Origin: Rhabdornis inornatus
Taxonomy: Eukaryota; Chordata; Aves; Passeriformes; Rhabdornithidae
NCBI GenBank assembly: GCA_013397075.1
Contig: VWZS01000654.1
Span: forward strand, 2,402,636 to 2,466,635
Direction of reading: 5' to 3'
Length of the DNA: 64,000 nucleotides
How positions within the stretch are numbered: the stretch's first letter is position 1; every line of letters starts with the position of its first letter. Below the pieces are notes generated by a model, which saw nothing but the letters and a program-made list of their open reading frames with translations, had not been told where the DNA came from and ran no database searches. Shown here piece after piece: positions 43,328-54,800 of the stretch. Position numbers and translations under genes: made by a program.

Positions 43328-43937
43328 GTGAAGCATAGATATTCCTTAATAATCTGTTACACAGAATACTTTTAAGGTCCATGGAAATCATTGTATTGTC
43401 TTATTCTTTTTTCTTCATGTGATACTTGACAGCTAGTGGAATTTTTTTTTTTTAGAATCTCATAAGCAAAAGTGTGTAAATCCTGAAAGCTGAAAGACAG
43501 AAGGCTTCTAGCAGAAACAAAAAGGGCTTACAACTGCAATATTCTGAATCTCATTATTTTTAAAACTCTGTGCCAGGGAAATTTCCCCTGTGATTTTTTA
43601 TGTGAGGGTTGGTCAGACAGTTCATGCTGCTGCCTAGTAGCATCTGAAACCTAGACTAGAAACAAAGACCCGAATTTTAGGATGAGCTAAGGAAATTGAA
43701 TGAGTTAGCAGGTATGATAAGAAAGGCACTTACATCATCAGGTGTGCCTGCCAGGACTTCTCATGTGGTGGACAAGCAGCTAAGCTATCCTTTGTTACAA
43801 AGGCAATATTTCAGATCTTATTTTCATTTTAAGTTTTTATTCCCTTTTAAATGTCATCATTATAGCATGACATCCTCTGTCTTGTTTTGTGCAATGTCTG
43901 TTGGGAGATTTTCCTGGCAGTAGCTTGATTAACCTTT

Positions 43938-44535
43938 TATCATGGTTTAACCCCAGCTGGTAACTGAGCTCCACACAGCCTTTCTCTCAGTCCCCTGCCA
44001 TGATGGCATGGGGAAGAGAATTTGAAAAGTAAAAGCTAGAAAATCTATGTGTTGAGACAAAGACAGTTTAATAGGTAAAGCAAAGGCTGTGCACACAAGC
44101 AAAGTTGAAAAAAAGGAAATCATTCACTGTTTCCCATGGGCAGGCAGGTGTTCAGCCATCTCCAGGACAGCAGGGCTCCATCACACATATTGGTGACCTG
44201 GAAAGCCAAATACCGTCATTCCAAATGTCCTTCCATCCTTATTCTCTCCTCAGCTTTATCTGTGAGCATGACACCTTATGGTATAGACTAGCCATTGGGT
44301 CAGCTGGAGTCAGCTGTCCCAGCTGTGTCCTCTCCTGACTCCTTGTGCACCCCCAGCCACCTCCCTAGTGTGGTGGGATGAGAAGCAGAAAAGCCCTTGG
44401 CCCTGTGTGACCTCTGCTCAGCAGTAACTAAAACATTCCTGGTTTATCAATACTGTTTCCAGCACGTGTCCAAAACACAGCCCCATACAAATTACTGTGA
44501 AGAAAATGAACTCTATCCCAGACAAAACCAGCACA
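43938..44535 (-). mobile_element. solo LTR, minus strand
   Basis: On the plus strand it runs from CATGGTTTAACCCCAGCTGG to CTCTATCCCAGACAAAACCA-GCACA, the reverse of the family that begins TGT-CTGGTTTTGGCTGGGA. Internal landmarks include CATCTCCAGGACAGCAGGGC and an AGACAGTTTAATAGGTAAAG block, whose reverse complement carries the polyadenylation region. About 600 bp and nearly complete. Confidence 0.85.
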
Positions 44536-45053
44536 CGTGAAGATTTGCAAATTAAACCATACCAATAAAAGCATACTGAGTATAAAATGAGTCAGATTAA
44601 CCTGTTTTACCTCTAACACAGAAGAAATACTCTTGTCAAAGAAGCTGCTCTCTGCAGCTTCTCTCTTTTCTGAGCTGAACAACTGCATCTAGGATTCCTG
44701 TCCTAAATATGTTTCCATTGTTGTCCTTATTCCATTTGTCTTTCCAGACCAAGCTATCTATTTCATGGGCTACTTGGAAAGATAAGATATTAGTTTTGGT
44801 CCTATCAGACTTGCAGTCTAGTTTCACAACAAAGTGGGTTGTCAGAATTTAGCCAGGCTGGAAATCTAATCTTAATCTGACATTTAAATGAAAGCTGAGG
44901 TCATTGAGGCCATATTAACTGAAACCAAAAGGCAGAAAAATCATCAAGACCTCTATGATGTGAGGCTGATAAATTTTAATGTCCCTTCAGTGAGTTCAAG
45001 CGTCTTTTAGAGGGGATTTTACATTTCACAATAATTGCATTTTTATGAAATAG

Positions 45054-45154
45054 AAATCACAGTGGATGGCTTGCAGGGGAATGATGACAATTATTTTTCA
45101 TCCCATGATGTAGAAGAAAATAAACCTTTCCGAAGTGTGTTCTTTCAATCATAA
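45054..45154 (+). CDS. candidate terminal coding exon with stop codon
   Basis: Acceptor TGCATTTTTATGAAATAG, then in phase 1 ITVDGLQGNDDNYFSSHDVE and ENKPFRSVFFQS, followed by TAA at 45152-45154. An AATAAA polyadenylation signal follows at 45285-45290, 131 nt downstream, as expected of a last exon. The entry phase equals the exit phase of exon 24 (phase 1), so it could be the end of the ankyrin gene, but intervening exons are not all resolved (the exon at 43209 leaves in phase 2). Confidence 0.4.
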
Positions 45155-45284
45155 TCAGAGAGTTTTATACTGTTTTATTGTGAGCTGATGTATTTTTTTT
45201 TTATAGTGGGTTACTTCTATTATGGAGAGAAAAAAAGGATTGATTTCAAGATCAAGAAATGTTGAACCATATTACTTAAAAGAA

Positions 45285-45290
45285 AATAAA
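45285..45290 (+). promoter_or_regulatory. polyadenylation signal AATAAA
   Basis: A canonical hexamer downstream of the candidate terminal exon. The surrounding sequence is AT-rich, so chance occurrence is possible. Confidence 0.4.
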
Positions 45291-45337
45291 ATTATAATAG
45301 CACAGAAGCATGTTTTAGAACTTTATTTTTGTGTGAC

Positions 45338-45424
45338 TGTGATGGTTTTGGCTGGAGTCAAGTTAATTTTCTTCATGGTGGCTGGCGTGGGGAAATAACT
45401 GGGTAAGAACTTTTACCAGGTATA
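45338..45424 (+). mobile_element. 5' fragment of an ERV LTR, plus strand
   Basis: TGTGATGGTTTTGGCTGGAG, then GTTAATTTTCTTCATGGTGGCTGG, is the start of the LTR family found inverted at 43938-44535. It breaks off near 45424 into a block related to 40690-40760. Confidence 0.7.
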
Positions 45425-46084
45425 TTTGGGTATAATCTCTCTTGCTCATTGTGTTTGTGGTTTAGGACACGTTCCCAGATTGAGACAACAAGATGCTCTG
45501 ATTTTTTTCTGAATTCTCCAGTTTGGCTGCAGGGCTCAGCTGCAGCTTGGATCACTTGCCTGGTCTCCCTGTGCCTGTGGATGGAACATTGGGTTTCTTG
45601 TGAGTGGCACAAGAATCCGTCAGTAGCTGGTAAATGTGCTCACAGCAGTGAGCCCAGTGTTCAGCAGGAGTCCAGGGTCACTACCAGCTGTCTTCTGCCT
45701 ATGGAAAAGACATCTTTATTATTTTTACAGTTTTTGGCTTATGACTTCTGTGCTCTTGGCAGGTGTCAGCATGTCAACATGGCTTTCATGTTTTACAAAT
45801 CTCCCACAATTCGAATATCCTAATGACTTTCTATTTTCTTCTTTTATCAGAACTTGTTCTAGCAGTTTCACTCCTGTTTTGCTTGACTCCCCTTTACTTC
45901 ATTAGACAAAATCCACACAGGTGCAGAGCCCCATGGTGTTGAGCACTCTACAAATGTGATACCAAAAGAAGTTGTGATTTCCTGCACTGAACTTCTGAGA
46001 TTTGATGCTAGGGAAGAAGACAGCTGAACCCAGACTGCACTGTCCAGTTTAGGGGTCTCTGGTGCACAACAGAGATCAACAACC

Positions 46085-46483
46085 TGGAGAGAATACAGTG
46101 AAGGACCACTAGCAAGGAGATGTGCTTGACTGATGAGAACTGAGTATGTTTAGCTTGGAGCAAAGGAAGCTGAAGGCTGATTTAGTTGCAGTTGTTCATT
46201 TTCATAATGAGAAATGTGGAGAAGATGAAACCATCATTTCCTGGGACATGTGCAGTGAAAGGAGAGGAGGCAATGTTGCAAAAGTTGCAACATGGGAAAC
46301 TGAACCAGTATAAGTTAAAAACCCTCAGCATGAGTGTGTGGCATTGGGATGTGTTCTGAGAGAGATCAAGGGACATCTCTCACTGGAAAAATTCAAAACT
46401 CATTTGACAAGGCTATGGGTGGCTCCAGATGAGCTCTAGAGGTCTCTTTCAGTCTAGATATTTCTATAATTCTTTGATAAATT
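46085..46483 (+). mobile_element. old CR1 LINE 3' region, plus strand
   Basis: Diverged, but with the expected order of blocks: GTTTAGCTTGGAGCAAAGGA, GAAACTGAACCAGTATAAG-like end of ORF2, TGACAAGGCTATGGGTGGCT, AGGTCTCTTTCAGTCTAGATA and a TTCTATAATTCTTTGATA tail. Confidence 0.72.
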
Positions 46484-47794
46484 ATGTCTTTTGCAGAAAT
46501 TATTGGAAAGATCACACTGCTATTACTGAAAACAATGGAAACAATGCTGTATACTCAAGGTGACCCTGGGAATGTCACTCACAATGAGATATCTCAGAAT
46601 TCTGACTGGGTTGCAAAAATACGGATTGCACCCCAGTGACCAGTGAAAAACACCCAGTGCTAAAGGGGAACCAGAACATGATACACCCAGGAGTGTATTT
46701 GGAGTACCATCAAAAAAACTATTTTCTTGCTTGATGCTTAAATGTAAACACTTTTCAGAGAAAAAAAGATACGTAGTTGTATTGCATATATTATGAGGCC
46801 GTGAAAACCTTAGTTTTCATGGATACATGTGGATGCCACTAAAATGCCACAAGAGATTGACAGGTGAGTGTATTAAGCCTCTGCTGCACAAAAGAATGAA
46901 ACTACAAGTTTTGTATGACAGGTTATGAACTGCTGGTTCTTCCCTTGCTAATAGGAATATCCCAGAGAAACCATCCCCTGTAACTGTAGTCATGTCCTGA
47001 GTGACTACTATTAATTTGCAGGTCTGTTGTCAGTAATTAAATTCCCTCTTTGGCAGGAACTCAGCGTAGCCAGGAACCACATATTGGCAAGGCTGCCTCT
47101 GGGCTTCTACCATTTATAGCGAGGAGTCAAAAAAAAGCACATTGCAAATAGGGAGCAGCAAGAGCAGCAAGAATAATGTAACTTTAAATTATGTCTTTGC
47201 CTCTGATTAATTGCATAGAGATAAAAGTTTCCAAATAATGGAAATCAGATTATTTGGTTTTGTACTGCAGGCAGTCTGGTGCTCTCAATATGTGTTGCTT
47301 GATGTATTAACCTTACAAAGATGTTTTTTTGACTAATAGAAATGAAGACAGAAAAGAAGCTGACTTTGAAAAATCCCTTTCATTAAAACTCTGGCTTCTT
47401 GACATGACTGAATTCTTGTCACAGTCCACTGAAATTGTCATGTTACCCGCAGAAGTGTAGCACCTTCCTGCAGCGGAGCACATTAACTGCATGGGAAAAT
47501 TGAGTTGGAGTTGTTAATTGGAATTGGTTTTGGCTAGGAACAAAGTAAAAAGCAAAGCTAATCTTATAATGAAGTCATGGTTCTAGCAGATTACAGTGAT
47601 AAAGATTTGGTTGATGAAGTAGTTACTGGGTTGTTCTATTAGAATTTAGTACTCCAGACTTTTAAAATATATTGTTCAATAAGTATAATCAGTAAAAAGG
47701 TTGGGAGGTCAAAATATAGCATATATAAAGTAAGTTATAAAAGGATACGAAGAAAGAAAATTAGCAAATACTGTGTTTTCTTCTCTTTCTTTCT
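46484..47794. other. no gene seen
   Basis: AT-rich DNA without recognisable repeat or exon. One splice-like segment (acceptor ending at 46497, open for about 60 nt) is too short to support. Confidence 0.5.
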
Positions 47795-47893
47795 GGGCAA
47801 TCTGATCTAGTGGAATATTCCCTACCCAACAGGGAGGCTGGAACTAAATGATCTTTAAGGTTCCTTTCAACTCAAACAATTCTATGATTCTGT
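47795..47893 (+). mobile_element. CR1 LINE 3' end, plus strand
   Basis: Shows CAGGGAGGCTGGAACTAAAT, GATCTTTAAGGTTCCTTTCA and the terminal ATTCTATGATTCTG repeat. About 100 bp. Confidence 0.85.
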
Positions 47894-49232
47894 TTCTCTG
47901 TTTTTAGTTTCACTTTCATCTTTCAAAACTTTCCAAATTTTGCAAATCCTTCTAAATTTTAGCATTTGGATAGAATTTGTTTATTTTTCAAAACTGAGAC
48001 ACTTAGAAAATAACACAGTAGTAAAATAAAGGACAAAATACCTCTTTTTATGTCATCCGTTCCATTGCATGCTCAGGGACAGCTTGCATGACAGGCTGAA
48101 AGTGAGCTCAGTTGGGCAACCAATGCTGCCAAAGGAGCAGACATCTAGATGAGTGTATGAGGGTTTGAGTAAATTTCTATAATGACTAAATTTCTCTTCT
48201 ACAAAATATCTCTTCTAGTTTCTAAACCTCTGTCAAAGTCAGCAGATCAGTATTGTGAGGATTGTAGGGACAAAGCTCTGCCCAGACTCCCAGAGAGTCC
48301 CAGAGATGTACTGGAGGGTACCTGGGAGGTGAAATATTACTGAAAGTTGTGGAGGTACATCCAGACTGTTGGCCAAGACATAATTCTGCTTTTTCTCGTG
48401 AGCCCTGCTAGTGTTCTTACACTGATCCAAACTGACTGTGAGATGATGGAAGGAAAATTGAAGGACTGGGGACTTCCATCTGTTCCTCCAGTGAAGGGAC
48501 AAAGCACATCCACATAAAAATGTATCCAGTTGACAAAGCCATGGCTAAGCAGATGGTGCTGTCAGGAGGGCTTTCACTGCTTCATCCAAGGATATTTCAT
48601 GAGTCATTCTTTGACTGATGGCAAAGTTCAGAGTACATGAAAGGGAAAGACCAACTTTGAAGATTATTTTGTGAATCTCTTGAGGAGAGTTTTAAACCAG
48701 GACCAAGAGTAGCAATGGACAGTACACTACAGATGAGTGTAGATAAAGCTGACTTGCTGACTTGGACCAAGGCCATGAAACTAGAAGAGACATTTTCTTT
48801 TACAGAGTTTAGGAGTATCAGAGGGGATTATAGAATAGCCTGCCAAACATTTTAGGTTTCTTTATATGATAAAAACCATGGGGAATACATCTGTAAACCT
48901 GAAATTATTCATGCAGAGGATGAGACTGTGATTTAATTTACAGAATAGACTTGGAGAGAAAATTCACATAATTGGCATATTGATTAAAGATATTAATTTA
49001 AAGGGTATAATGTGTTCATGGACAAAAGGAAGGAAGTGTTCCTTGCATATCAAAGATGTGGGCTAGATCTGAAGTCTCCAATGTAGTAGGAAGTGAGTCA
49101 TGCTGAAAATCTCTGGGTAGGGATGAAAGGGAAAAAAATACATACAGAACAAGTGGGTCACCAAACAAAGAGTGTGGATGAGACTGTGAGAGAAAAGCCA
49201 ATCAACCATAAATCTCATGAGAGTGGGAAAAA
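47894..49232. other. no gene seen
   Basis: Ordinary AT-rich sequence; nothing recognised. Confidence 0.5.
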
Positions 49233-50095
49233 TTACAGAATAAGCTGAGTTAGAAGGTACCCAAAAGGATCATCAAGTCCAGCTCCTGGCCCTGCCCAGG
49301 GCATCCCCAAGAGTCACACCATGTGCGTGAGAGCATTGTCCAAACACTTCTTGAACTCTGTCAGGTTTGGTGCTGTGACCACTGCCCTGGGGAGCTGTTC
49401 CAGTGCCCAGCCACCCTCTGGGTGAAGAAGCTTTTCTTGATATCCAACCTAAACCTCCCCTGACAGTTTCAGGCCATTCACTTGGGTCCTGTCACTCATC
49501 ACCAAAGGGAAGAGATCAGTGCCTGCCCCTCCACTTCCCTTCACAAAGAATTGTAAACTGTGATGAGGTCTCCTGTCAGTCTCCTCCAAGCTGAACCTCC
49601 TCTAAGGGGCCTCATCTGCTTCTTGGCTTCTATGGCTTCCCCTCAGGACCCTTCACCATCTTTGTTGCCTTTTTTTGGACACTCTCTAATGGCTTAATGT
49701 CTTTCTTACATTGTGGTTCCCAAAACTGCACAGAATATTCAAGATGAGGCAGCCCCAGTTCAGAGCAGAGGGGGACAGTCTCCTCCCTTGCCCAGCTGGC
49801 CATGCTGTGCCTGATGCCCCCCCGGACAGGGTTGGGCCTCCTGGCTGCCAGGGCACTGCTGGCTCTTGTTCATCTTGCCATTGACCAGGACCCCCAGATC
49901 TCTATCTGTGGCACTGCTCTGCAGCATCTCATTCCCCAGTCTGTCCATACATCCAGGGTTGAACCATCCCAGGTGCAGAATCCAGCACTTGTTGCACTTC
50001 ATATGGGTAGTGATTGTCTTGTCCTCTGATTTATCAAGGCCCCTCTGCTGGACCTCACTGCCTTCAAAGGAGTCAACAGTCCTTGGCAGTAAGAA
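49233..50095 (-). mobile_element. CR1 LINE 3' end with ORF2 C-terminus, minus strand
   Basis: The longest single CR1 copy here (about 860 bp). The plus strand starts with the reversed tail (ACAGAATAAGCTGAGTTAGA) and passes through TGTGACCACTGCCCTGGGGA and CCTCAGGACCC. On the minus strand the frame 49760-50107 encodes the C-terminal part of the CR1 reverse-transcriptase polyprotein, including RDLGVLVNGKMNKSQQC. Further 3' frames are broken. It is 5'-truncated inside ORF2. Confidence 0.9.
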
Positions 50096-51355
50096 ATAAA
50101 GGAACACAGAAGTTACACATCTTCTGCTAAACAGGGGGAGACAAGGACTGGTCTCTGGGTTTGAGTCACACAGAGGTATGCATATGGGTCTACTTCCTTA
50201 CTGTTGAGGACAAACCTTATTTAGAGCAGAGGGACACAGACTACTCTTCACAACACTTGGTTCTGAGTCTACTCTGATCCCCTGTGGCCTAAGGCACAAT
50301 CATGATCTTCAAGGATATCTTCCTTTGTGTCACGGTTTTGGTGTCATTGCTATTCAATGTATGTGAAATAATGCAAGGGCTGTGTCACAGCTCACCAGAC
50401 TGGTGCTTTTATGGCATGGAGTTCAGAGCACATGCTGCTTACCCTGGGGATAACACATGAAGGTGGAGTCCTTCAAAACCAGGTTACATAGTAATTTTTC
50501 AGGTAAGATTTTGGTTTGGTTTTTAATTTTTAATGTGCAGTCAAAATGCATAGAGCACCAGCAAGGCCTTTTTATTATATTTTTATAAGTCTGAACAAAC
50601 AAATGAAGGAGCTGAATAAAGGAACTGAGAAGACTAGAGGAGAGTTTGGATTTAGCTACTGGGGAAAATTGAGGCATGATCAAAATCCTAGAGGCTTTGG
50701 AGCATTGCCTTATATAATCACATTGCAGAGTACTATTATATCTATATAATATACTATTATATAGAGCACTGTTTATATACACACCTAATTCCAAAGTAAA
50801 CTGCCAATCACCTTCATTTCAAACAAATGGAAATTGGCTTAGCTACCACTAATGCTCCTTGGATCAGGCTTATGCCTCCCATATATATATGGGAATGTAT
50901 ATAATATGGCAATATCCGTTTCTGTAAGAGCATGTCTCCTATTGATGCTCCTCCTCCAGAGCCTCTGCATGGCAGTTGTGTGCTAGAAGAGCTCTGGGGC
51001 CACTGCATGGGTCAGCATTCTTCTCTTACATTCTTCAAGTATTGCCCACCCTATACGGCAGGTTGTGAGCACCCCAAGACCACGCAGTTGTCATCATGGT
51101 AGGATCTGGATCTGCCTTCATTGCAGCATCTAATTTCTTACTAGGTGGTTTGATCTTACAAGAAATCCTGAGCTACTTACGAGATGTCACTCACAGTTCA
51201 AGGATCTGCAGGAATTTCTTAGAACACAGACAGTCTTACGTCTATTCAACTCCACAGGATTTCCGAAGCCAGCATGACCCTGTTCGACTTTTATTGGGAA
51301 AATGTGTACAACTAACTCAGACCATGGCGTAACAGTTTTCGTCTCTTTACAACTG
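50096..51355. other. no gene seen
   Basis: AT-rich; includes a TATA-repetitive patch near 50730-50765. The minus frame at 50423-50794 (123 codons) has no recognisable motif. Confidence 0.5.
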
Positions 51356-51845
51356 TGTTGTGGTTTAACCCCAAGTGGCACCTAAACCCCACACAGCCTC
51401 TCACTCACTCTCCTCACACTGAGAGAATTGGAAGAGTAAAAGTGAGAAAACTCCTGAGTTGAGATAGAGTTTAATGCAAATTGAGGAATACATTCACCAA
51501 TTCCTATGGGCAGGCAGGTTTGCAGCCATCTCCAGGACAGCAGAGATCCATCATGCACAGTATCGACTTGGGAAGACAAACACCATCCCTCCAAATGCCT
51601 TCCCCCTCCTTCTTCTGCCCCCTCAGCTTTATATACTGTCTATAATGGCATATGGTCCAGAATACCCCTGTCAGATGCGATCAGCTGTCCCAGCTCTGTC
51701 CTCACCCATCTCCTTGTGCCCCCCCATCCTCCTCACTGGTGAGGTGGGGTAGGGAGCAGAAAAGACCTTAAATCTGTGTAATCTCTTCTGAGCAGTACCT
51801 AAAATATCTCTGTGTTATTAACACTGTTTCCAGCACAAATGCAAA
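51356..51845 (-). mobile_element. LTR, minus strand, 5'-truncated
   Basis: Begins on the plus strand with TGTTGTGGTTTAACCCCAAG, continues TAAACCCCACACAGCCTCTC and includes GGCAGGCAGGTTTGCAGCCA and CATCTCCAGGACAGCAGAG. Same family as 43938-44535, of which it lacks the last 90 bp or so (the LTR 5' end). Confidence 0.85.
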
Positions 51846-54800
51846 ATTTGCTGCCTGCAAAGTAAAAAAATTTTCATTGTTCAGGAAAAAACGATGCAGA
51901 GGAAAAGGAACAGAGGAAAGCCTCCAATTAACGTTTTCAAATCCCCCCAAAATTTTGTGGAAGCATATGTTTAGAAAAAATGGATTAGGACAAGCAGTTA
52001 ACAGTGTGTTCCTGACTTTAACTTTTTTGCATGCATGACGTAACATAATATACTTGGTAGGAAATCAAGAGAATTTCTGAACATTCAGGCAAATCTTGAC
52101 CCTGCTGAATGTACTGAAAAGCAAATCTCAAGCATTGGTTAAAAGATTATTCCAGAAGGTGATTTTAAAATTTTTTAGGCAAGTGACCAAGATACTCCTA
52201 AATTTATCTTTGCATATCTCACGCTCCTTCAGTTATGGTACTGGTTTTGTCTCCTTACTCCGCCAGTGGAGACCTTTTTTCATGCCCTGATTAATCCTTC
52301 ACACCATTTTTCACTCTTAGTGGCTTATTTGTTTCAAATGATGATTCCAGGGTGTTAGGCTAAATGATTCTAGTGATATAGTTCAATCTGTCAAGCAAAA
52401 GGATGCAATAATTAAGGTTTAGTCTAACTTAATAGTTCTCATGAGTTGAAGTTAAAAAGGGGATATAGGAAAGAAAATGGAAAATCACACACTGACTGAA
52501 TTCTTAATCATCTCTGGTGTGTAAAAATACCCCAGAAATAATTACTTTTTATCACATTCTTGGCTAAATGAAGCACATATTCTAATTACAATATTAAGCA
52601 AAGTTATAATGATGAAAGGTCAAAGTAATCAAGAACTATCTTTACTCACAGTATGTGCTACCCATTCTTACACAAAGAGCTGCCTCTGCCAGGCCTCATC
52701 CCTTGCTGCCTGTGATAAGGAAATTAAGCAATTGTTTTTGAACGGAAGTACAATCAAGTGACATATTATGACTAATGAAGATATTAACACTTGCACAGGG
52801 AAGGCTTACCAGAATGCAAAGGTTTTTCATTCTAACTTTCTTCCTTGTAAAACTTTGAGGTTTTATTTACAGCGCACAGACTGTCTCTACAACCTGAAGC
52901 TTGCTGAATTGGGCTGACAGAGTCCCAACCTTAGCTCCTCAGGGACTGGAAGATTTTAGTTCCATCACAGAATAAAGTGACAGTGAGGTAATGAAATAAG
53001 TCTACTCTTTGCATTTCAGCTGTGGTTTGATTGCTGCCCTTGGTTACCTATATGTGCCAATTCCTCCAGGCTGGGAAGTTCAGAGTTGTGACATCTTGCA
53101 GCTTTGCAACCTGATGTCTCAGCAAGAATGGACCTTCTGATCAACTACACATTTACTCTTAGAACTTGGTTAAAGACCTGAGCTCTGTCTTTAACTTGGT
53201 GCCAGAGAGGCAAACAACAGCTGTGACTCCTTTCTTTTCAATTGCACCACTAAGAGTTCAGTCTGAAAGTACATCACTTGACTACATCTTTCTGTCCATA
53301 AACCTCCTATGTATCCAGTGTGCTCATTTGTGAGCCTAGACTCGTTTTGCAATGTTCCAGAAGCTTTATCTACACTCTGGTCTGAACCAAATCATAACAG
53401 TCATGATTTATAGCCCAATCTCTCCCATAAAAAGATGGACAGTGAAAAAGGGAAATATCCAATGCAGATGGAAGATCTCAGCCCACACGTTTTTCACTGG
53501 TGAATAGCTGCAAGTGAGAAGCTGAGTTGACCTAATTTGCTTCAATAATAATGATCTATTAGCTCCTTACTGAGAGCACCTGTACATGATTAGGGTAAAA
53601 GGAGACTTTTTATCCTGGAAGATAGTTTGAAAGTCTGACTGATAGTTAATATTTAGCATCTAAACAAGGCAGAACAGAAGTACACAAGTGGTGCTCCACT
53701 GAACAAGGACTTCATTGCATCAGAGGCATTATGGAGTAAATTGGTCATTAGTGAAGTCCAGAAACTGAAGCGTTAGAGAGAATTTCCATGAGTTTCGGTA
53801 GTGTATTGAAATTTTCTCTGTTTTATTGCTATAAAAACCAAAGGTTTTTGGACTGAAAACCAATAGAAAAAGAGGAGGGACACCTTTAATGATCACCCAT
53901 GGCTTGGGCTGTATTTTAAGCTGAGTTTTACTTGCATTAAAAACTTTTTTTCTTTCTTTTCCTCAAATTATTTAAATGAATTGGAAATTTTACTTGTACC
54001 TTTACCCAAATCTGAGTCCAAGACATTTGGAAACTGTGAAGATGTTTCAACAGCATATAATTATATTTACCTGCTTTCGCACCTCCTATCATCAAGCAGA
54101 AGTGCCTGGTTGGAGGACAAGTTGCCACAAACCCAAAGCACTCGAGTCTGCCTGGAAGGCACCCAGAAGGTTTTTATTCTTCTTCCTATGAATCCAAACT
54201 CCAATTACCCTTTTTCAAGTTCTTATGCCCAAAGAAGGAGACTAAAAGCAGATTGTTCTTTGTGATTTTATACCATATCAGTTACCTGTGTGTGTCCAGA
54301 GCTTTGTAGAGGTTTGCTGAAATAATTCTTTATTGAGCTACTGATGCTGACTCTGAACCTTTATCTGCCAGCAGAAGTGCTTGTGGAACTGCTGTCTAAT
54401 CTAATTGATCAGGCATGATTTGACTTCTCTTAGGTAGTAGATCTCTTTCAGTCTTAGTTGTATTGAATTAATTCTGCCAAGGAGCAATTACATGGTCAGT
54501 TGTGCCATTGGATGTGAAGAGCAATGACCAGCCTTTGGGCACAGGCTAGGGACAGAAAAAATTTCACCCAAGTCAGCCACAGCCAGAGACAGGATATGCA
54601 ACACCAGTCCTGTGGTATTTTGAATACAAGTCATGAATCTAGATCTTTGTGGAAAAGAGCTTACTATTGAGTGCACAGCAAGGTTTCAAATTAACTTTGA
54701 GCCATAAACACTGAAAAGTCAGGAATGAGTAGTTGTCGGGATTTAACCTAGCCTAACAGGTAGTTGAAAGGGAGAAAATGAGTGATAAAAACCTCATGTC

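Noticed and set aside
49760..50107. 115-codon minus frame as a host gene
   Set aside because: The translation is the C-terminal end of the CR1 polyprotein and lies within a CR1 copy.
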